A stretch of 12,404 nt of DNA from CALELF01 sp045617925 (lineage in GTDB: Bacteria; Synergistota; Synergistia; Synergistales; Synergistaceae). The stretch spans positions 1-12,404 of the forward strand of contig JAZLJR010000013.1 in assembly GCA_045617925.1 (NCBI GenBank), in the 5' to 3' direction. This document shows positions 1 to 5,692 of the stretch, piece after piece. Within the stretch, counting starts at the first letter, position 1. Every line of letters starts with the position of its first letter. The position numbers were made by a program, and so were the translations under genes. The notes under the pieces are model-generated. The model was not told where the DNA came from. It did no database searches and saw only the letters and a program-made list of their open reading frames with translations.

Positions 1-137
1 ACGCGTTACTCACCCGTCCGCCACTAACTTTATCGGTTTTCCATCCGAAAACTTCAAACCAATATCGTCCGTTCGACTTGCATGTGTTAAGCACGCCGCC
101 AGCGTTCGTCCTGAGCCAGGATCAAACTCTCCGTCTG
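1..137 (-). rRNA. rrs: 16S ribosomal RNA, 5' end only (partial)
   Basis: Read on the minus strand, this stretch holds the universal bacterial 16S 5' sequence: AGAGTTTGATCCTGGCTCAG, then GAACGCTGGCGGCGTGC, ACATGCAAGTCGAACG and GGACGGGTGAGTAACGCGT. It covers about the first 120 positions in E. coli numbering. The AGAGTTTGAT block ends at base 130, and E. coli numbering would put the mature 5' end near base 137. The rest of the gene lies beyond base 1 of the window. The first variable helix (roughly 45-75) has a species-specific sequence that could identify the organism by a database search. The exact mature end is inferred by analogy. Confidence 0.97.
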
Positions 138-334
138 ATACCTAGCATTACTCAAAAACTTTTGCTTGACGTTTTTTGCTTTCGCATTTAGGACCTCTCA
201 CAAATTAGTGAAAGTTCTTTGCTTTCTTTATATCTTTTGTCATGGTTCCTGTCGCCTTACTCTGTCATTTTTCTTTACATTAGAATAACTAATGTTCGAT
301 TTTTGTGACATCGCCTCGAGCGACGGTAGAACGA

Positions 335-362
335 ATTATATCATCTTTTTTTTATATGTCTA
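335..362 (-). promoter_or_regulatory. 16S rRNA promoter candidate P1
   Basis: On the minus strand there is a perfect -10 box TATAAT (335-340) and a -35 box TAGACA (357-362; one mismatch from TTGACA), separated by 16 bp. Transcription would start near 327-328, about 190 bp before the mature 16S end, which is a usual leader length. The sequence upstream of the -35 box (363-420) is strongly A/T-rich, as expected for an UP element. I saw no clear boxA antitermination motif in the leader. Confidence 0.7.
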
Positions 363-386
363 TATCTACGAATTGTTTTTTTTATT

Positions 387-415
387 ATATTATTTCGACA
401 AATTGTATATATCAA
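387..415 (-). promoter_or_regulatory. possible second 16S rRNA promoter P2
   Basis: A weaker minus-strand match lies upstream of P1: -35 TTGATA (410-415), a 17-bp spacer and -10 TAATAT (387-392). Tandem promoters are common for rRNA operons. The whole stretch is A/T-rich, so chance matches are likely, and it could instead simply act as the UP element of P1. Confidence 0.35.
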
Positions 416-427
416 TTTAAAACGAAT

Positions 428-436
428 TGTGGATAA
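428..436 (-). promoter_or_regulatory. DnaA box TTATCCACA
   Basis: This is an exact match to the consensus DnaA-binding nonamer on the minus strand. It lies just upstream of the rRNA promoter candidates, in the gap between the nrdJ terminator and 16S. A single box has low information on its own. I report it because three more DnaA-box-like sites occur upstream of nrdJ. Confidence 0.45.
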
Positions 437-540
437 CTTTATCAATGTAAATACCACCGTTTACATTATCTAATATAAAATTGCCATTTTTGCTTTTTGT
501 TGTGAATTACTGCTTTTTTATAATTAAATTTTTGCGCGAC

Positions 541-580
541 AATAAAAAAATAGGGCAAGATAATTTTATCTTGCCCTATT
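541..580 (-). terminator. Rho-independent terminator of nrdJ
   Basis: A nearly perfect inverted repeat (arms about 549-563 and 566-580, with core AGGGCAAGATAA pairing to TTATCTTGCCCT) is followed on the minus strand by a run of seven U (544-550). It begins about 25 bp after the nrdJ stop codon, so nrdJ transcription should end before the rRNA promoter. The plus-strand side has only a weak T tract, so it acts mainly on the minus strand. Confidence 0.92.
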
Positions 581-605
581 AAATTCAAAATCAAGCATTA
601 TATTT

Positions 606-2312
606 TTAGTCGTTTACTAACTCAGGCTTCTTAGATTTGATAAGGAATTTTTGAGTTAATTTAAAACTGTATTTCGCCACCTTTGAATCCTCTTTCTTTG
701 TCAAATCCCGTGCTTTGCGTTCATCTTCTTTTGTATAAAGGACTTGTTCACTCTTTGAACCATCACGGTAAATCGTAATTCCCTTGCATCCCGCTTGCCA
801 TGATTCAACATAGGCATCGAAAACATCTTCCTTTGTACAATCATGCTTCATATTGATAGTCTTACTTACTGCAAGATCTGTGTATTTTTGAAATACACCC
901 TGCATTGCTATGTGAGAGCTTGGCTTTACATCATGACTTGTTTTAAAGATTTTCTTTATTGCTTGAGGTGTCTTTCCTTCCTTCAAAGCTCTTTCATAAT
1001 ATTTGTTTTGGAACTTCATCGCGACCTTCGTTCCATCAAGCTGGGTACGAACTCTTGTATGCTCTAGTGAGAAAACTGGCTCAATTCCGCTCGAGCAATC
1101 AGCTAGCAAGGCAATTGTTCCAGTAGGTGCAATACACGTGAGTGTTGCATTTCTTCTACCGAGATGCGCAAGGTCTTCCGGGACTCCTTTTTCCTTTCCA
1201 AGTGCCTCTGACGTTTTTGTTGCAACATCATGTATGCATTTCATAACTTTTCCTGCAAAATTAATTGCTTCTTTGCTATCATAAGCTATATCAAGCTGGA
1301 AAAGTGTATCGGCCAATCCCATAAGCCCAAGTCCAATTTTTCTCGTGCGACGAACTGCCTCTGAAATTTCTGGTAGTGGGTAGCAGTTTATGTCTATTAC
1401 ATCATCAAGGAAACGCGTAGCAATTGCAGTCACCTGCCCAAGCAATTCATAGTCAAATTTCCCGTTTACTACCATACGAGAAATGTTAATTGAACCCAAA
1501 TTGCATGCTTCATTTGGATATAGAGGCGATTCACCACATGGGTTTGTTGCCTCTAATCTTCCAAGATTCGGTGTTGTGTTACCGCGATTTATTGCGTCTA
1601 TAAAAATAACTCCTGGGTCTCCTGTTCTCCAAGCGCTCTCTGCAATTTCATGCAAAAGCTCAGCTTCCTTACCAACTGGGTTTTGTGTTACCTTTCTCAT
1701 AAAGTCATCTGAAATGGCAACAGAAATATTAAAGTTTGTTATCGTGCCATCCTTGTCCTTACAGTGAATAAATTCGCGAATATCATCATGCTCAATATTC
1801 AAAATCCCCATATTGGCACCACGTCTCATACCACCCTGTTGAACAGTTTCCGTAGCCTTATCAAAAAGCCCCATAAAGGAAACTGGACCACTAGCACGTC
1901 CTTTCGTGCTTGCCACGATAGAACCCGCAGAGCGAAGATTTGAAAAATTAAAGCCCGTACCGCCACCAGACTTGTGAATCAGCATCTGCTTTCTAAGAGC
2001 CTCACAAATGCTTTCCATCGTATCATTAATGCCTATAACAAAACAGGCAGCAAGCTGACCATGAGGCGCTGGACGCCCAGCGTTCATTAAAGTTGGGCTA
2101 TTAGGAAGAAAATAGAGGTTCGCCATGATATCATAGAACTCATCCTGCCATTTATATTGGAGTGGCAAGGTTTGCTCTGCTTTTGACACAGCTTCTGCAA
2201 CACGCAACAAAAGCCCCTGTGGAGTTTCAATAGGATTACGTTCCTCATCTCTCCAAAGGTATCTGTCTTTTAAAATATCTTGTGCCGCTTGTGTGAATGC
2301 TGGTTTTATCAT
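606..2312 (-). CDS. nrdJ: class II (adenosylcobalamin-dependent) ribonucleotide reductase, C-terminally short
   Basis: This enzyme reduces ribonucleotides to deoxyribonucleotides for DNA synthesis in the cytosol. No oxygen is needed, because cobalamin supplies the radical. The 568-residue protein keeps the catalytic core: Cys90 and Cys270 as the reducing pair, the finger-loop Asn257-Pro-Cys259-Gly-Glu261 with Cys259 as the likely thiyl radical site, the SGGGTGFNFSNLR loop (115-127), APTGTI (395-400) and GCKGITIYRDGS (508-519). The N257/C259/E261/C270 spacing equals that known for Thermotoga NrdJ. There is no N-terminal ATP cone. After about residue 525 only a lysine-rich tail with no cysteine remains, so the TSCPD-type region and C-terminal CxxC pair seen in many longer NrdJ proteins are absent. 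The stop is directly followed by a terminator, so this does not look like a frameshift. A GGGGTGGGG ribosome-binding site lies four bases before the ATG. The gene is monocistronic and probably NrdR-regulated. Confidence 0.93.
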   Translation of the reverse strand: MIKPAFTQAAQDILKDRYLWRDEERNPIETPQGLLLRVAEAVSKAEQTLPLQYKWQDEFYDIMANLYFLPNSPTLMNAGRPAPHGQLAACFVIGINDTMESICEALRKQMLIHKSGGGTGFNFSNLRSAGSIVASTKGRASGPVSFMGLFDKATETVQQGGMRRGANMGILNIEHDDIREFIHCKDKDGTITNFNISVAISDDFMRKVTQNPVGKEAELLHEIAESAWRTGDPGVIFIDAINRGNTTPNLGRLEATNPCGESPLYPNEACNLGSINISRMVVNGKFDYELLGQVTAIATRFLDDVIDINCYPLPEISEAVRRTRKIGLGLMGLADTLFQLDIAYDSKEAINFAGKVMKCIHDVATKTSEALGKEKGVPEDLAHLGRRNATLTCIAPTGTIALLADCSSGIEPVFSLEHTRVRTQLDGTKVAMKFQNKYYERALKEGKTPQAIKKIFKTSHDVKPSSHIAMQGVFQKYTDLAVSKTINMKHDCTKEDVFDAYVESWQAGCKGITIYRDGSKSEQVLYTKEDERKARDLTKKEDSKVAKYSFKLTQKFLIKSKKPELVND

Positions 2313-2386
2313 TTTGCCCCACCCCTAAAAAAATATTTATCTGTCCTTCAATGTTATTAACATATTCGCAATCTCAACGTGGGAGT

Positions 2387-2414
2387 ATTATATCAAAAAA
2401 TTTATTTTTGAAAA
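2387..2414 (-). promoter_or_regulatory. candidate nrdJ promoter
   Basis: A perfect minus-strand -10 box TATAAT (2387-2392) sits 16 bp from a weak -35 TTTTCA (2409-2414). Transcription would start near 2380, giving a leader of about 68 bases. The poor -35 suits a promoter controlled from the sites just upstream (two NrdR boxes and DnaA-like boxes). The -10 is convincing; the -35 is not. Confidence 0.5.
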
Positions 2415-2423
2415 GGGGGTAAA

Positions 2424-2439
2424 ACACTATATATAGTCA
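2424..2439. promoter_or_regulatory. NrdR box 1
   Basis: ACACTATATATAGTCA matches the NrdR-box consensus (acaCwAtATaTwgtgt) at all but the last positions. NrdR is the zinc-finger/ATP-cone repressor of ribonucleotide reductase genes. The site lies about 10 bp upstream of the candidate nrdJ -35 box and pairs with a second box whose centre is 31 bp away, about three helical turns, which is the classical arrangement. Confidence 0.85.
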
Positions 2440-2443
2440 CATC

Positions 2444-2488
2444 TTATTCACAGACACTATATAACTAGTGTGGGTAACTTGTGGGTAA
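2444..2488. promoter_or_regulatory. cluster of three DnaA-box-like nonamers
   Basis: TTATTCACA (2444-2452, plus strand) fits the TTATNCACA consensus and fills the gap between the two NrdR boxes. TTACCCACA occurs twice on the minus strand (2469-2477 and 2480-2488). Each copy has one mismatch from TTATCCACA, and the two repeat exactly 11 bp apart, one turn of the helix. DnaA is known to bind upstream of nrdAB in E. coli, so a role in timing nrdJ expression is plausible. DnaA binding here is inferred, not shown. Confidence 0.5.
2454..2471. promoter_or_regulatory. NrdR box 2 (half-sites 2 bp further apart)
   Basis: ACACTATATAACTAGTGT is a perfect 6+6 inverted repeat with arms ACACTA and TAGTGT. 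Compared with the 16-bp consensus, the half-sites are two base pairs further apart. Its centre (2462.5) lies exactly 31 bp from that of box 1 (2431.5), which supports its being the second operator of a tandem NrdR pair. Confidence 0.75.
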
Positions 2489-2515
2489 GCCCAAATAAAT
2501 TGCTAATACGCTCAA

Positions 2516-2555
2516 ACAAAAAAAGATAGTCGCAAAAATTTTGCGACTATCTTTT
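2516..2555 (-). terminator. Rho-independent terminator after the TpsB gene
   Basis: The stem GATAGTCGC/GCGACTATC (2525-2533 and 2543-2551), with an A/T loop that can pair further, is followed on the minus strand by seven U (2518-2524). It lies about 180 bp past the TpsB stop codon and just before the nrdJ control region, so it isolates nrdJ from upstream minus-strand transcription. The plus-strand side has a shorter T run. Confidence 0.88.
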
Positions 2556-2733
2556 CGTTTTGCTTAACTTTCATTAAATTAGAAGTTAGAGATTGTGCAG
2601 AAACGGAAGATGTTTTCTTGCCCAAGGCAAAGCTCATCTTGGTCTTTGCCTTGCCCTTTGTCTTTCCAGTCGACATTTCAAACGGATTGCTTGCCTTTCG
2701 GCAAAAAGAGAAGATCGAAACAACTATAGGCTC
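2556..2733 (-). other. structured 3' untranslated region of the TpsB transcript
   Basis: About 180 bases separate the TpsB stop codon from its terminator. Read on the minus strand they contain TTGCC-GAAA-GGCAA (2691-2704), a short stem capped by a GNRA-type tetraloop; a 10-bp stem CAAGGCAAAG/CTTTGCCTTG (2623-2632 and 2644-2653) with an 11-base loop; and a small TAACTT/AAGTTA stem (2565-2570 and 2583-2588). The region is also open in the TpsB frame (73 codons beyond the stop, to a TGA at 2512-2514) and includes an ATG at 2676 that would give 54 residues. That ATG has no clear ribosome-binding site and its frame runs through the terminator hairpin, so I do not call a gene. It could be a 3'-derived small RNA or degenerate coding sequence. 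Confidence 0.4.
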
Positions 2734-4575
2734 TTATTCCTTTGCAGAATTTTCCTTCTCGGGCTCTTTTGTGGTTTCTGTCGTAGCCACCTCTTTTTTC
2801 TCCTTTTTGGAACTAAAAATTGAAGAAAGCAAATCATCAAACTCCCCATAAAGATTAAGGTGAATTCTAGCAGAATCAACCTTATAACCATTAGCATCTC
2901 TTATGAGCGGAATTCCAAACCAAACAGTTCCCGATAGCTTGCCATTCTTATTATACCAACGAAGTCCCCAACCAGTGCTAGCAAGTTGATCATCATCAAA
3001 AGCACTTGGACCATAAACTTTACCATAATCAAGGAAGAAAATCGGCGTAAGATTTCTATAGTTTCTGAAAGGCATCGCATATTCAAGATTTACGCTAAAA
3101 CCATGTTCTCCACCAAGAATACTCTCATTATAACCACGAACGGATCCCACACCGCCTAAATAAAAGTGGTCAGATGTATTCGCTTCATGTTCTCCGTCTT
3201 CCCCGGTAAGATTCGGAATATATTGTGCATTAATTTTAACGGTAAGAGAGTTCCCATTCATAAATGCTTGCTGACGAACAAAATTAAAGTTCCACAACCA
3301 ATAGTCCATCGTACCATATTTGGCAATTGAATGGGCTTTTGTTGCAGAATAACGGTGATACCAAACCACACCACGACCAAAGTGAGTAAAGGCAAGCCCC
3401 CCGGAATATTTAGTCGTTGTATCGTCCTTCCAATAGCGCATGGACTCATACTCATCTTCTGCCAGTCGAAATCGCATATCTGAATATTGTTTGGACCAAG
3501 AAAAATCACCAACTATACGAAGTTTAGGCGTAACACAAAATGGTTGGCTCAGTCCTAAACTATAGGACACAGAATCTCCATGCGGGTCGAATTGTTGCAA
3601 TGTTGGAGGATAATTTCCTATATCCATGACATTACCAAAAACACTTGCAGAAATCTTTGTCCCAACCTTTGTGATAGGGAAGGAATAAGACACACCACCA
3701 CTATTAGATACACCTGTAGTATTAAAATCAGAAGACCTCATATATGTTAGAGACAACGTGTCACGAATGCCAAGCAAACTATACATCGTCCAGCCAAGAC
3801 CATAACGGAAGGTGCCAGTTGAATCAGATCCAGTATTATCCGCCGTGGCATATACTGTATGACGAGCTGGTTCGTCAAGGGTAAGGATGTAGTCTGTTGT
3901 TCCCTGTTCTTCACCAGCAGCAAGTTTTACAGACACCTGTGCATCATTTGTAGCATTAAAAAGGGAAATCCTGCGATTTAACTCTTTCAGGTTGTTTACC
4001 GTGCCATGTTTAAGACCTGTGCGAGAAATAACATAACTTTCCCTTGTAAAACGAACATTATCTAAAACAATTTTGCCAGTTTTCCCTTCAACAAGCGTCA
4101 CTTTAGCAATACCATCCTTGATGGTTTGCTCTGGCAAAAACGCACGGCAAACAGTATAACCTTTTTTACGATATACTTCGTTTACCTCATTTACCATCTG
4201 GTAAAGCTGATCCAGTGTCACTTCTTTACCAACGTATTCAGCCGCAACCTTATCTAGCTCGGCTTTCTTCAAAACGGTACTCTCCGTAAACTGAACTTCT
4301 TTGATGTTAAATTTCAAATCAGTTCCTTTAGCTTTACTTGCTTTATCCACCTCTTCATCATCAACAGCTTTTTTATCGTACTCTTGTAAGTCTTTTTTTA
4401 AATTTTCCTCTAGCAATTGCTGTTGGATAAGATTTTTCATTCTATTCAGCTGCTGTAAAGGATCGACGTCAAGAGGAGTATCAGCAAATGCGGTGGTAAA
4501 ACACTGTACCAAAAAGAATACAGTAAAAAAAGCGAGCGCTAATATTTTTTTCGAACAATTTTTGAAATTTTTCAT
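2734..4575 (-). CDS. two-partner secretion outer-membrane transporter (TpsB, ShlB/FhaC/HecB family)
   Basis: Such proteins form a 16-stranded outer-membrane barrel that exports one large TpsA exoprotein. The start at 4575 (613 residues) is chosen because GAGG lies six bases upstream; an in-frame ATG at 4587 has no such site. A signal peptide runs to about residue 31 (cut after AFA). A charged, helix-prone segment follows (38-82), then a POTRA-2 type domain (about 86-163), a second POTRA (about 166-235) and the barrel (about 236-579). The barrel contains the signature VRGY (479-482) and FLDYG (514-518). The last predicted strand, ARIHLNLYGEF, is followed by a 34-residue Lys/Glu-rich tail, which is unusual because these barrels normally end at the last strand. 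No TpsA gene is present in the window. It may be cotranscribed with the asparaginase gene, as I see no terminator in the gap. The family call is firm; the substrate is unknown. Confidence 0.92.
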   Translation of the reverse strand: MKNFKNCSKKILALAFFTVFFLVQCFTTAFADTPLDVDPLQQLNRMKNLIQQQLLEENLKKDLQEYDKKAVDDEEVDKASKAKGTDLKFNIKEVQFTESTVLKKAELDKVAAEYVGKEVTLDQLYQMVNEVNEVYRKKGYTVCRAFLPEQTIKDGIAKVTLVEGKTGKIVLDNVRFTRESYVISRTGLKHGTVNNLKELNRRISLFNATNDAQVSVKLAAGEEQGTTDYILTLDEPARHTVYATADNTGSDSTGTFRYGLGWTMYSLLGIRDTLSLTYMRSSDFNTTGVSNSGGVSYSFPITKVGTKISASVFGNVMDIGNYPPTLQQFDPHGDSVSYSLGLSQPFCVTPKLRIVGDFSWSKQYSDMRFRLAEDEYESMRYWKDDTTTKYSGGLAFTHFGRGVVWYHRYSATKAHSIAKYGTMDYWLWNFNFVRQQAFMNGNSLTVKINAQYIPNLTGEDGEHEANTSDHFYLGGVGSVRGYNESILGGEHGFSVNLEYAMPFRNYRNLTPIFFLDYGKVYGPSAFDDDQLASTGWGLRWYNKNGKLSGTVWFGIPLIRDANGYKVDSARIHLNLYGEFDDLLSSIFSSKKEKKEVATTETTKEPEKENSAKE

Positions 4576-4643
4576 GACCAACCTCATGGTTATTTTATGT
4601 GATAATATCGCAGAATAACAGCCTCGTAAGTTTACACAATTTA

Positions 4644-5627
4644 CTACTGAACGTCAAGTGCTTTTGCACAATAAAAATTAAAAAAACGTATAATATCAAT
4701 CTGACTGTTCAAAGCAAGAAGTGTAATAACAAATTCTTCGCTAAATTCCCCCTGCGAAAAAACACTAAACCCGTCTTTTGATAATGATTCTATGCCTGTG
4801 TCATACAGAAAAGAAGCCTTTAACCCCACCTCACAAGTGCTAGCAGCAATTATTTTCGGTTTTTCACAATTTGGAACATTTGTAAATTGCTGTTTTAGAT
4901 TCTCCTTAAAATAACTAGGAACATTGCCTGAACCAAAACCAAAAATCAGTAAATATTTTTTATTGTTCATAATATTCTTGAAATATGGCATAGAAATTGG
5001 ATTTAATCTAATTATCTCAACATCGTCAAGATTAGCTTTGGATAAATCGACATTACTACTGCTGAAATCTGGAATGGGTTTATCAACACAATTTCTTGTA
5101 TCACAAAACGCTTTCAATCCACTTGCGTTTTGCTTATGACAGAATGGTGCTGGAATAATCTCGTTGGCAAATGCAATATAAACACCTTTGTGCATAGCAT
5201 TGTTTTTTGCTAAAAATTCTGCGGCAAGGTGAATATTGTCAAAGCCATCAAAGTCATCATCATCTAGAGTCCTTTGACTTCCTGTAAAGACAACAGTGCA
5301 AGAGTCAACAGCAAGGGACAAGGCACTCGCTGTATAACACATCGTATCTGTACCATGCAAGATTAAAAACTTACTAACACCTTTGTCTTGCAACTCGTTT
5401 ATTTGTTCTTTTATTTTTTGCCACTCACGTGGTGAAATATCCGAGCTATCATAAAGCTTAGGGGTTAAAGGATAAAAAATTTGGCTGGTAAGACCACACA
5501 AAGCAAAAATGTCTTTTACCTTTGCTTCAATTTGAGTTGCTTTTGCCATATTAGGAGATAGAGAAACCTCTCCTGCACTCGATAATGTTCCACCTGTTTG
5601 AATTATTGCCACATCAAAATTTGTCAT
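4644..5627 (-). CDS. ansA: L-asparaginase, cytosolic type
   Basis: It hydrolyses L-asparagine to aspartate and ammonia. The 327-residue protein shows the family's catalytic signatures: TGGT (11-14, with Thr14 as the first nucleophile), Asp60-Ser61-Ser62 for substrate binding, HGTDTM (91-96, with Thr93 and Asp94), and a likely catalytic Lys165 in CHKQNASG. FGFGSGNVP (229-237) is the usual C-terminal-domain loop. There is no signal peptide, so it acts in the cytosol. The start at 5627 is chosen because AAGGAAAA lies eight bases before it. A longer reading frame extends upstream into the aminotransferase gene but lacks a ribosome site and family similarity. It follows the AspB-type aminotransferase by 65 bp on the same strand, so its product aspartate can feed directly into transamination. 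It stops with TAG. Confidence 0.92.
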   Translation of the reverse strand: MTNFDVAIIQTGGTLSSAGEVSLSPNMAKATQIEAKVKDIFALCGLTSQIFYPLTPKLYDSSDISPREWQKIKEQINELQDKGVSKFLILHGTDTMCYTASALSLAVDSCTVVFTGSQRTLDDDDFDGFDNIHLAAEFLAKNNAMHKGVYIAFANEIIPAPFCHKQNASGLKAFCDTRNCVDKPIPDFSSSNVDLSKANLDDVEIIRLNPISMPYFKNIMNNKKYLLIFGFGSGNVPSYFKENLKQQFTNVPNCEKPKIIAASTCEVGLKASFLYDTGIESLSKDGFSVFSQGEFSEEFVITLLALNSQIDIIRFFNFYCAKALDVQ

Positions 5628-5650
5628 TTTAATTATTTTCCTTAGCAATA

Positions 5651-5678
5651 AAGGCTGGCGTATGCCAGCCTTGTTTTT
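5651..5678. terminator. intercistronic hairpin between aminotransferase and asparaginase genes
   Basis: AAGGCTGGC (5651-5659) and GCCAGCCTT (5664-5672) form a perfect 9-bp stem with a 4-base loop. On the plus strand it is followed by G and five T, resembling a terminator, but no plus-strand gene precedes it. On the minus strand, the direction of both flanking genes, the trailing sequence TATTGC is a poor U tract. It may therefore be a weak attenuator or mRNA-stabilising hairpin. The hairpin is certain; its role is not. Confidence 0.55.
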
Positions 5679-5692
5679 ATGCAAAATTTTAC

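Noticed and set aside
138..600. Replication origin suggested by the DnaA box next to the rRNA operon
   Set aside because: There is only one box in this gap and no dnaA/dnaN gene, box cluster with a DNA-unwinding element, or other origin gene in the window; the nrdJ cluster is better explained as gene control.
2512..2676. Minus-strand 54-codon frame starting with ATG at 2676
   Set aside because: There is no clear ribosome-binding site, and the frame runs through the terminator hairpin; I describe it as part of the 3' region instead.
2618..2851. Plus-strand open frames of 76-77 codons (2593-2823 and 2618-2851) opposite the TpsB 3' end
   Set aside because: They have no ribosome-binding site, begin at weak starts, and largely mirror the TpsB coding strand and its low-complexity tail.
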